A DNA stretch of 5,016 bases, from assembly GCA_020345705.1 (NCBI GenBank), contig CP070766.1, positions 108,835 through 113,850 on the forward strand. The letters are read 5' to 3'. The notes beneath the pieces were generated by a model. It ran no database searches, was not told the origin of the DNA, and was given only the letters and a program-made list of their open reading frames with translations. Source of the DNA: Candidatus Zixiibacteriota bacterium (GTDB taxonomy: Bacteria; Zixibacteria; MSB-5A5; GN15; PGXB01). The translations under genes and the position numbers were made by a program. This document shows, piece after piece, positions 1 through 5,016 of the stretch (positions are counted from its first letter, which is position 1; the number at the start of each line of letters is the position of its first letter).

Positions 1-546
1 AAACCGGGTGATATCCCGGCTGATGTCCGCGTCAACTGCATCAACACGCTGGTCGAAAATTACTTTGACAAGAGCCGCGTCGTGACCGGCGGTTATCCGC
101 TCGATATGCGCTACGGCGGACCGCGTGAGGGACTGCTGCACGCCGTCTTCCGTCAGAACTTCGGCTGCTCGCACATGATTATCGGCCGTGATCATGCCGG
201 CGTGGGCGATTATTACGGCCCCTTTGATGCTCAGCAGATCTTCTTTCAGCTGTGGGATGGCGCTCTTGAGTGCAAGATGCTCCCCATCGACTGGACCTTC
301 TGGTGCTTCAAATGCGGCGGTATGGCCTCAATGAAGACCTGCCCGCACGGCAAAGAGGACCGCTTGTTCCTGAGCGGAACCGCTCTGCGCAAGGCCCTTT
401 CAGAAGGTGGCGATATCCCGGCCGAATTCAGCCGGCCCGAGGTCCTGGCCATTCTGCGCCAGTACTATGCCTCACTGAAAGATGAAGACAAGGTGGAAGT
501 TAAGATGCACGGGCACGCCACAGGAGATGCTAACAAAAAGAAATAA
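1..546 (+). CDS. sat: Sulfate adenylyltransferase (ATP sulfurylase), C-terminal part, 5' truncated by window edge
   Basis: This enzyme joins sulfate and ATP to give adenosine-5'-phosphosulfate (APS) and pyrophosphate. It is the cytoplasmic activation step of sulfate reduction and is reversible in sulfur oxidisers. The frame is open from base 1, so the 181 visible residues are the C-terminal part; the family is usually about 390-460 residues, so roughly half is missing. The nucleotide-binding motif GRDHAGVGDYYG begins at visible residue 62. A zinc-site-like cluster follows (CFKCGGMASMKTCPHG; Cys102, Cys105, Cys114, with His116 nearby), as in the prokaryotic dissimilatory Sat type. Next come LSGT (124-127) and EFSRPEV (142-148), also typical of the family. 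No APS-kinase domain follows: the protein ends soon after in a short Lys-rich tail, NKKK. The aprB gene starts 54 nt downstream, which supports an APS-forming role in an operon with aprBA. Identification is from recognised motifs and is firm; the N-terminal QxRN and HxGH-type motifs lie outside the window. Confidence 0.97.
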   Translation, partial: KPGDIPADVRVNCINTLVENYFDKSRVVTGGYPLDMRYGGPREGLLHAVFRQNFGCSHMIIGRDHAGVGDYYGPFDAQQIFFQLWDGALECKMLPIDWTFWCFKCGGMASMKTCPHGKEDRLFLSGTALRKALSEGGDIPAEFSRPEVLAILRQYYASLKDEDKVEVKMHGHATGDANKKK

Positions 547-564
547 CAAGAGAAACATAAAATC

Positions 565-588
565 AATCTGAGTGGACAAAACCAGATT
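565..588 (+). repeat. Small inverted repeat between sat and aprB, abutting the aprB ribosome binding site
   Basis: AATCTG at 565-570 is the exact reverse complement of CAGATT at 583-588, leaving a 12-nt A-rich loop. The right arm ends one base before the AGGAGGT of aprB. In the transcript it could form a weak 6-bp hairpin. There is no U-run after it, so it is not a terminator. It might affect processing or translation of the aprBA part, but a 6-bp repeat can also occur by chance. Confidence 0.35.
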
Positions 589-595
589 AGGAGGT
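589..595 (+). promoter_or_regulatory. Ribosome binding site of aprB (decides start)
   Basis: AGGAGGT at 589-595 is a near-perfect Shine-Dalgarno sequence. It lies 5 nt before the ATG at 601 but only 2 nt before the in-frame TTG at 598. This favours ATG 601 as the true aprB start. Confidence 0.85.
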
Positions 596-600
596 AATTG

Positions 601-1041
601 ATGCCAAGTTATGTGATTCCCGACAAATGTGACGGGTGCAAGGCGCTTGACAAGACGGCCTGCCAGTACGTTTGTCCCAACGACCTGATGGTACTCATCG
701 AAGAGACCAAGAAAGCGTACAATCAGGAACCGGAAATGTGCTGGGAATGCTACAGCTGTGTTAAGATTTGCCCGACCCAGGCAATCGAGGTCCGCGGCTA
801 TGCCGACTTCGTCCCTATGGGGGCGTCAGTCACTCCGATGGTGAGCACCGACAGCATCATGTGGACGGTCAAGTTCAGGAACGGGACGCTGAAACGATTC
901 AAATTCCCGATCCGGACCACTCCGGAAGGCAAGGCAGTGCCCGACGGCGGTTATCCGACCGGAACGGACGACCTTAAGAGCCCGGTCTTGTATACTGAGC
1001 CAGAGTCAACAAGGTGCCAAGACCTTCCAAAGGTCAAATAA
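601..1041 (+). CDS. aprB: Adenylyl-sulfate reductase, beta subunit (iron-sulfur electron-transfer subunit)
   Basis: AprB passes electrons through two [4Fe-4S] clusters to the FAD of AprA for APS reduction to sulfite and AMP in the cytoplasm. The protein has 146 residues from ATG 601, close to the roughly 150 usual for the family. The first ferredoxin motif has Cys10, Cys13, Cys21 and Cys25 (CDGC ... CQYVCP). The longer gap between the second and third Cys is typical of AprB. The second motif has Cys47, Cys50, Cys53 and Cys57 (CWECYSCVKICP). Trp48 matches the tryptophan known in the Archaeoglobus enzyme to lie between the near cluster and FAD. The rest (about 60-146) is a beta-rich segment and a C-terminal tail that in known structures wraps over AprA. 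The start is set by AGGAGGT at 589-595; a TTG one codon upstream is too close to it. Stop TAA lies 18 nt before aprA, so the two are almost certainly co-translated. All eight cluster cysteines are present and nothing looks degraded. Confidence 0.98.
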   Translation: MPSYVIPDKCDGCKALDKTACQYVCPNDLMVLIEETKKAYNQEPEMCWECYSCVKICPTQAIEVRGYADFVPMGASVTPMVSTDSIMWTVKFRNGTLKRFKFPIRTTPEGKAVPDGGYPTGTDDLKSPVLYTEPESTRCQDLPKVK

Positions 1042-1044
1042 GAA

Positions 1045-1049
1045 AGGAG
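1045..1049 (+). promoter_or_regulatory. Ribosome binding site of aprA
   Basis: AGGAG at 1045-1049 (within AAAGGAGTGG) lies 10 nt before ATG 1060, in the 18-nt gap after the aprB stop. It supports ATG 1060 as the start of aprA. Confidence 0.75.
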
Positions 1050-1059
1050 TGGTGACAAT

Positions 1060-2928
1060 ATGGCAAAATTTGAAACTGTAGAAGTCAATACCGATGTCCT
1101 GATTTGCGGTGGCGGAATGGCCGCCTGCGGGGCGGCCGTTGAAGCCGCTTATTGGGCCAAGAAGAACAATCTTAAGGTCACCCTTGTTGACAAGGCGGCC
1201 ATGGATCGTTCCGGAGCTGTGGCCATGGGACTTTCGGCGATCAACCAATATGTTGACGTCAACAGCGGCAAAAACACCGTCAAGGATTATGTCGATTACG
1301 TCAGAAACGACCTGATGGGTATCACCAGAGAAGATCTGGTGGCCAACATCGCCCGTCATGTCGACTCGACCGTCCATCTCTTCGAGAAGTGGGGACTTCC
1401 CATCTGGAAAGACGCGGACGGCAACTACGTTCATGAGGGTCGCTGGCAGCTGATGATTAACGGTGAATCATACAAGGTCGTCGTGGCCGAAGCAGCCAAA
1501 AACGCCCTCGGCATGGACAACATCTATGAGAGAGTTTTCATCACCGAGCCGCTCGTGGAAAACGGCAAATGCGTCGGCGCGGTTGGTTTCTCTACTCGCG
1601 AGAATAAATTCTACGTCTTCAGGGCCAAGGCGACAATAGCCGCCATGGGTGGCGCCGTGCACGTGTTCAAACCGCGTTCATCCGGCGAGGGACTGGGACG
1701 TTCATGGTATCCTCCGTTCAACTCCGGCGCCAGCGCCTACTTCACCATTAAGGGCGGCGCGGAGATGACCTGTCAGGAGGTGCGCTTCATTCCGGTCAGG
1801 TTTAAAGATGCGTATGGCCCGGTGGGAGCCTGGTTCCTTCTGTTCAAATCTCGCGCCACCAACGGCATTGGTGAAAACTACATGGAGACCCGTCGCAGTG
1901 AGCTTGAGAACTGGAAACCGTACGGGCTTGTCAAGCCGGTTCCCGCCAACCTTCGCAACTGGCTCATGATGCTGGATGTCATGGAGGGTAAGGGCCCTAT
2001 CTACATGAGGACCGAAGAAGCCATTGAGAAGCTCTCCTCTGCGGTAACCGACGACAAAGAGCGGAAGAAAAAACTCAGAGAGCTCGAGTCCGAGGCCTGG
2101 GAAGACTTCCTTGACATGACCATTTCACAGGCCATACTCTGGGCTGCTACCAACACGGCGCCCGAAGAGAAACCCTCCGAGATCGCCGCCTGCGAGCCGT
2201 ACTTCATCGGTTCCCACTCTGGCGCCTCCGGGGCCTGGATTAGCGGTCCAGAGGATCTTGCCCCCAAGGATTATTTCTGGGGTTATGCCAACATGTGCAC
2301 CGTTGATGGTATGTTTGCCGCCGGTGACGGTTCCGGAGCCTCCAGCCACAAATTCTCCTCCGGTTCTCATGCCGAAGGCAGAATTGCGGCAAAGGCGGCG
2401 GTCGCCTACGCCGTGGATCACCCGGACGAACCGAAGTTCGACGCCGGCAAGATTGAAGAGCTGAAAAAGAGAATCCTGCTGCCGCTTGACCTGTATGAAC
2501 AGCACAAGAACGCTTCCTCCGATCCTAACATCAATCCGAACTTCATGAAGCCCAAGATGTACATGTTCCGTCTCCAGAAGATTATGGACGAGTATGCCGG
2601 CGGGGTCAGCACCAACTTCACGACCAGCAAAGCACTGCTTGAAAAAGGGCTTGAGCTGATCGCATTCCTCCACGAGGATTCGGAGAAGCTGGCTGCTGAA
2701 AACCTCCATGAGTTGCTGAGATGCTGGGAGAACATCCACCGGACATGGCAGGCGGAAGCCCATGTGAGAACCGTTCTGTTCCGTGAAGAAACACGTTGGC
2801 CGGGATACTACTTCAGAGCCGATACGCCTTCGATGAAGGATGACTGGAACTGTTTCGCCAACTGCAAATGGGATCCCAATACAGGCAAGTGGGAGATGAT
2901 TAAGCGAGAGGTTGAATACATTTATTAG
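1060..2928 (+). CDS. aprA: Adenylyl-sulfate reductase, alpha subunit (FAD catalytic subunit)
   Basis: AprA is the catalytic flavoprotein of dissimilatory APS reductase and interconverts APS with sulfite plus AMP. It belongs to the fumarate reductase/succinate dehydrogenase flavoprotein superfamily. The 622 residues are near the family's usual 620-660. The FAD-binding N-terminus shows a beta-strand plus glycine loop (VLICGGGMAA, 13-22), and a second FAD contact is GMFAAGDGSG (417-426). The substrate region contains GRSWYPPF (213-220) and RFIPVRFKD (242-250). Trp216 and Arg247 sit where Archaeoglobus AprA has Trp234 and Arg265, with the same offset of 18. His386 in FIGSHSGASG is the likely counterpart of its His398. 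The C-terminal helical domain ends with the family hallmark REETRWPGYYFRAD (575-588). The residue matches are by eye from remembered numbering; the family call is firm. It forms a heterodimer with AprB encoded just upstream. A strong terminator follows about 75 nt after the stop codon, so aprA is the last gene of this transcript. Confidence 0.98.
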   Translation: MAKFETVEVNTDVLICGGGMAACGAAVEAAYWAKKNNLKVTLVDKAAMDRSGAVAMGLSAINQYVDVNSGKNTVKDYVDYVRNDLMGITREDLVANIARHVDSTVHLFEKWGLPIWKDADGNYVHEGRWQLMINGESYKVVVAEAAKNALGMDNIYERVFITEPLVENGKCVGAVGFSTRENKFYVFRAKATIAAMGGAVHVFKPRSSGEGLGRSWYPPFNSGASAYFTIKGGAEMTCQEVRFIPVRFKDAYGPVGAWFLLFKSRATNGIGENYMETRRSELENWKPYGLVKPVPANLRNWLMMLDVMEGKGPIYMRTEEAIEKLSSAVTDDKERKKKLRELESEAWEDFLDMTISQAILWAATNTAPEEKPSEIAACEPYFIGSHSGASGAWISGPEDLAPKDYFWGYANMCTVDGMFAAGDGSGASSHKFSSGSHAEGRIAAKAAVAYAVDHPDEPKFDAGKIEELKKRILLPLDLYEQHKNASSDPNINPNFMKPKMYMFRLQKIMDEYAGGVSTNFTTSKALLEKGLELIAFLHEDSEKLAAENLHELLRCWENIHRTWQAEAHVRTVLFREETRWPGYYFRADTPSMKDDWNCFANCKWDPNTGKWEMIKREVEYIY

Positions 2929-3002
2929 TAGCCGGGTATGCACGAGTTACCGGTTAGCTGATTATAGAACGAACACATTCAGCTCTATAGCTTAAGCCGA
3001 GG

Positions 3003-3035
3003 AAAATCCCCCAGGCAGGGAGCCGGGGGGATTTT
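3003..3035 (+). terminator. Intrinsic terminator after aprA
   Basis: AAAATCCCCC (3003-3012) and GGGGGATTTT (3026-3035) form a perfect 10-bp stem. After one A/G mismatch, GGC (3014-3016) can pair with GCC (3022-3024) around a 5-nt loop. The four T's of the right arm, followed by GGCTTT, give a moderate U-tract. The flanking A and T runs make it nearly symmetric, so it could work in both directions. It closes the sat-aprBA transcript. The rest of the gap (2929-3134) shows no convincing gene. Confidence 0.85.
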
Positions 3036-3134
3036 GGCTTTAAGGTATTTTATTGGCTCGATCAGGCATCCTCAACTTGTGAGATGATTGACGATTTTGG
3101 AACATCTCAATCGGAAATTAGTTATATTAGACCG

Positions 3135-3407
3135 ATGGAACAGGATAAGACCATCTGCCCGCATTGTGGCAACAAGATGTCAAAATGGCTGCCTCCGACC
3201 GAGGCCAACTGGGGCACCGACCCCCAGTACGTCTGTTTTAATGACGACTGCCCTTATTACGTCAAGGGCTGGGAGTGGATGAAACAGGAGTATGACCAGA
3301 ACGTCTCTTACCGCCACCGGTACGATCCCCAAACCGGCGAAAGCGGCCCCGTCCCGGTCTGGTCGGCCAACGCGCTGAAGAATCGAATAATTGAAGACAC
3401 CGAGTAA
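3135..3407 (+). CDS. Small protein with Ogr/Delta-like zinc finger pattern, function unknown
   Basis: This is a 90-residue protein counted from ATG 3135. Four cysteines, Cys8, Cys11, Cys34 and Cys39 (CPHC ... CFNDDC), have the spacing CX2C-X22-CX4C. That is the spacing of the Ogr/Delta zinc-finger family, known from P2-type phage late-transcription activators. The finger very probably binds one zinc ion. The rest is rich in Trp, Tyr and Pro (a YYVKGWEWM stretch at 41-49) and has no membrane segment or signal peptide. No phage genes are nearby, so a phage-activator role is not implied; it may be a cellular regulator or metal-binding accessory protein. The frame also has an ATG at 3084 (107 residues), but the extra 17 residues look unlike the conserved core and neither start has a clear Shine-Dalgarno site. 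The YkgJ-type gene starts 20 nt downstream, suggesting one transcript. The terminator upstream separates it from aprA. The family call is by pattern; the function is unknown. Confidence 0.8.
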   Translation: MEQDKTICPHCGNKMSKWLPPTEANWGTDPQYVCFNDDCPYYVKGWEWMKQEYDQNVSYRHRYDPQTGESGPVPVWSANALKNRIIEDTE

Positions 3408-3416
3408 ATCGACATT

Positions 3417-3420
3417 AAGG
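3417..3420 (+). promoter_or_regulatory. Ribosome binding site of the YkgJ-type gene
   Basis: AAGG (in TTAAGGCGG) lies 7 nt before ATG 3428, inside the 20-nt gap after the zinc-finger gene. It is a modest but well-placed Shine-Dalgarno site that supports this start. Confidence 0.55.
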
Positions 3421-3427
3421 CGGACTG

Positions 3428-4267
3428 ATGAGAGAAATCGAAAAGCTTAAAGAAGAAATCCTGAAGGAGTATCCGAGGCTGCACAAAGAGAGCGGCTTCA
3501 CATTTGAGTGTCACACCGGCGTCTCATGCTTCAATGAGTGCTGCGGTGATGTCAATATCTTTCTGACGCCGTACGATATTATCCGCCTTAAGAACAATCT
3601 CGGACTAACCTCGGGCGAATTTTTGAAAAAATATACCCTCTCCCCGTTCGATGAAAATCTCAAGTATCCCGTCATCCTCTTGAAAATGAGCGACAACGAA
3701 AGGAAAAGCTGCCCCTTTGTTTCCAAAGACGGCTGCACCGTCTACCCCGACCGGCCCTGGGCGTGCCGCATGTACCCCCTTGGATTGGCCTCACCCAAAG
3801 AGGATGACGAAAAGCTCAACGAGGAGTTCTATTTCCTTCTGAAAGAATCAATCTGCCGCGGTTTTGAGGAAAAAAAGAAGCAGACCGTCCGTGAATGGCT
3901 GGCCGATCAGGGGATCGAAGAGTATAACCGCATGGGTGAATATTTCAAGGAAATTACGCTTCACAGCTTTTTCCAGAAGGGCGGTAATCTTGACCCGAAG
4001 AGGGTCGAGATGTTTTTTACCGTCTGCTACAACATCGACAAGTTTCGTGAGTTTGTTTTCCGGAGCAGTTTCTTTGAAAAGTTCGCGGTCGACGACACTG
4101 TCAAAGAGAAGATAAAAGAGGACGATGTCGAGCTTCTCAAGTTCGGATATCAGTGGCTCCGGTTTGCGCTCTTTGGCGAGAAGACCATGTCGGTCAGAGA
4201 AGATATCTTAGAGGCCAGGAAAAAAGAGCTCGCCCGGCAGGCCAAAGAGGTCAAGCCGGGCAAATAG
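3428..4267 (+). CDS. YkgJ-family cysteine cluster protein (CxxCxxCC family)
   Basis: This 279-residue soluble protein has the YkgJ-type cysteine layout, thought to bind zinc or an iron-sulfur cluster; the biochemical role of the family is not established. Visible ligand candidates are Cys28, Cys34 and the Cys38-Cys39 pair (CHTGVSCFNECC). They are followed by the family's TPYDIIRLKNNLGL segment (47-60). Then come Cys95 (SCPF), Cys103 (GCTVYPDRP), Cys113 (ACRMYPLGL) and Cys143 (SICRGF). The order CPF-GCxVYxxRPxxCRxYP is diagnostic for the family. Residues after about 145 form a charged, mostly helical C-terminal region without further obvious motifs, longer than in minimal YkgJ proteins. There is no signal peptide or membrane helix. 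The start at 3428 has AAGG 7 nt upstream and follows the zinc-finger gene by 20 nt, so the two are probably co-expressed. It converges with the HEAT-repeat gene, 49 nt away. Members of this family occur widely in anaerobes; a role in sulfate reduction cannot be inferred from position alone. Confidence 0.9.
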   Translation: MREIEKLKEEILKEYPRLHKESGFTFECHTGVSCFNECCGDVNIFLTPYDIIRLKNNLGLTSGEFLKKYTLSPFDENLKYPVILLKMSDNERKSCPFVSKDGCTVYPDRPWACRMYPLGLASPKEDDEKLNEEFYFLLKESICRGFEEKKKQTVREWLADQGIEEYNRMGEYFKEITLHSFFQKGGNLDPKRVEMFFTVCYNIDKFREFVFRSSFFEKFAVDDTVKEKIKEDDVELLKFGYQWLRFALFGEKTMSVREDILEARKKELARQAKEVKPGK

Positions 4268-4316
4268 GCCTCGGCCCCACCCTGAGCGTGGTCCGGCATA
4301 TACTCACCATATTTCA

Positions 4317-4985
4317 TTACAATTCTCTCTCCGGCCATTCCTTAAGATACGATTCAGCCGCTTTGGAAACCTTCATAACTGCAAATTTCCCTGCCTTAAA
4401 GTCATAAAGGGAAAAGGAATCGTAGTCGTCTGAAAGAGACTTTATTTTGTTTTTGGCCGCAGCATCCCCGGTTGCTTTCAGTGCCATGATCGACAGACCG
4501 CGGATAGCCGGGTCCTCGGAATCCAGAGATTTCACAAGCGCGCCGGTCAGATTCCGGAAGGCTTCTCTGTTCACTCCGGCCGCCCGGATGATCGCGATTC
4601 GCACGCCCTTTTCGAAAGGTTCTTCATTAAGGTAAGAGCCCAAGACCGCCGCATATTCCTCAATTAAAGGCGGGTTGTTGGCGAGAACCTCCCCGATTGT
4701 TTCGGGGGCGCGCCAGCCGACGTTGCCCGATTCATCATTCATCATCCAGAACAGTCTCCTGAGTAGCTGACGCACTTTCTCCGGCCGCTTTCGAAATTCC
4801 AGAGCCGAGACCCATCCCATCGCCTCGGCGGCCCTGTAGGAAATCAATGGCTCGGAATCAAAAAGCAAGGACGTTAGCGTCCTGACGGCGGAGCGATCAG
4901 ATTCGGCCCATTTGAGCAACCCTGTCTTTTCTTTTGCTTCCAGAAACCTGCGAATCTCCTGTTTCTGCATTCTGAATCTGGACAT
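4317..4985 (-). CDS. HEAT-repeat protein, probable interaction scaffold
   Basis: This is a 222-residue, all-helical soluble protein. About four HEAT-like helical pairs can be seen near residues 33-60, 73-103, 113-140 and 146-173. Each has the usual hydrophobic spacing and an Asp/Glu-rich turn between helices, for example DSEPLISYRAAEAMG (43-57) and DSEDPAIRGLSIMALKATGD (155-174). An unusual insert-like segment NVGWRAPETIGEVL (88-101) occupies the second repeat and may be a subgroup signature. HEAT repeats generally bind other proteins; some relatives (PBS-lyase-like repeats) act on phycobilins, but nothing here indicates that. There is no catalytic motif, signal peptide or membrane helix. The start is ATG at 4985 (reverse strand), with a weak AAGG only 2 nt upstream; an alternative ATG at 4970 would drop five residues. 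It is convergent with the YkgJ-type gene, so it is transcribed separately. Its promoter would lie at or beyond the window edge. The partner and role are unknown. Confidence 0.85.
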   Translation of the reverse strand: MSRFRMQKQEIRRFLEAKEKTGLLKWAESDRSAVRTLTSLLFDSEPLISYRAAEAMGWVSALEFRKRPEKVRQLLRRLFWMMNDESGNVGWRAPETIGEVLANNPPLIEEYAAVLGSYLNEEPFEKGVRIAIIRAAGVNREAFRNLTGALVKSLDSEDPAIRGLSIMALKATGDAAAKNKIKSLSDDYDSFSLYDFKAGKFAVMKVSKAAESYLKEWPEREL

Positions 4986-5016
4986 TGCCTTGACCCAATC
5001 ACTAATATTCAGGAAA

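Noticed and set aside
573..600. Possible separate promoter for aprB (TGGACA at 573-578, TAATTG at 595-600)
   Set aside because: The -10 candidate overlaps the aprB Shine-Dalgarno site and runs up to the start codon, so the transcript would lose its ribosome binding site. Co-transcription with sat explains the arrangement better.
2125..2943. Long open frame (272 codons) on the - strand opposite aprA
   Set aside because: It lies almost entirely antisense to the well-supported aprA gene, and its translation shows no recognisable motif. Open antisense frames of this length are common opposite G+C-biased conserved genes.
2943..2990. Short palindrome-like pieces (around ACCGGT and AGCTCTATAGCT) downstream of aprA
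   Set aside because: They are short and imperfect, have no adjacent gene that would make an operator sensible, and are expected by chance.
3135..3407. Prophage remnant suggested by the Ogr-like zinc finger
   Set aside because: No integrase, phage structural gene, attachment repeat or composition shift is visible around it. The neighbours are ordinary cellular genes.
4272..4295. Possible hairpin between the convergent YkgJ-type and HEAT genes
   Set aside because: Only CCAC/GTGG plus CGG/CCG can pair, with an internal loop between them, and there is no clear T-run on either side. This is too weak to call a terminator.

Overview
The window looks like a piece of a bacterial chromosome from an anaerobe with dissimilatory sulfur metabolism, most probably a sulfate reducer. 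It carries the 3' part of sat (ATP sulfurylase) followed by complete aprB and aprA (both subunits of adenylyl-sulfate reductase), all on the + strand. G+C is about half by eye and looks even across the window. I see no tRNA, rRNA, CRISPR array, insertion sequence or phage structural gene. The genus cannot be read from this sequence. The genes also do not prove the direction of flux, because Sat and AprBA can run in reverse in sulfur oxidisers.

Region 1 (1-2928) is the sulfate activation and reduction unit. Sat makes adenosine-5'-phosphosulfate (APS) from sulfate and ATP. AprBA reduces APS to sulfite and AMP, using two [4Fe-4S] clusters in AprB and FAD in AprA. The intergenic gaps are 54 nt (sat-aprB) and 18 nt (aprB-aprA). 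Both downstream genes have clear Shine-Dalgarno sites, which fits one co-transcribed operon. A short inverted repeat sits directly upstream of the aprB ribosome binding site.

Region 2 (2929-3134) is non-coding. It holds a strong intrinsic terminator (stem arms 3003-3012 and 3026-3035) that closes the sat-aprBA unit. The Qmo electron-transfer genes that often follow aprBA in sulfate reducers are not here.

Region 3 (3135-4267) is a two-gene + strand unit. The first gene encodes a 90-residue protein with a CX2C-X22-CX4C cysteine pattern like the Ogr/Delta zinc finger. The second encodes a YkgJ-type CxxCxxCC cysteine-cluster protein. Both are probably metal-binding and their functions are unknown.

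Region 4 (4317-4985) is a - strand gene, convergent with the YkgJ gene, for a small all-helical HEAT-repeat protein. It is probably a protein-protein interaction scaffold. The last 31 bases hold only its upstream region.

The clearest biology is the Sat-Apr module. The least explained part is the zinc-finger/YkgJ pair and the HEAT protein beside it. I did not find clear evidence of a novel multi-gene system.
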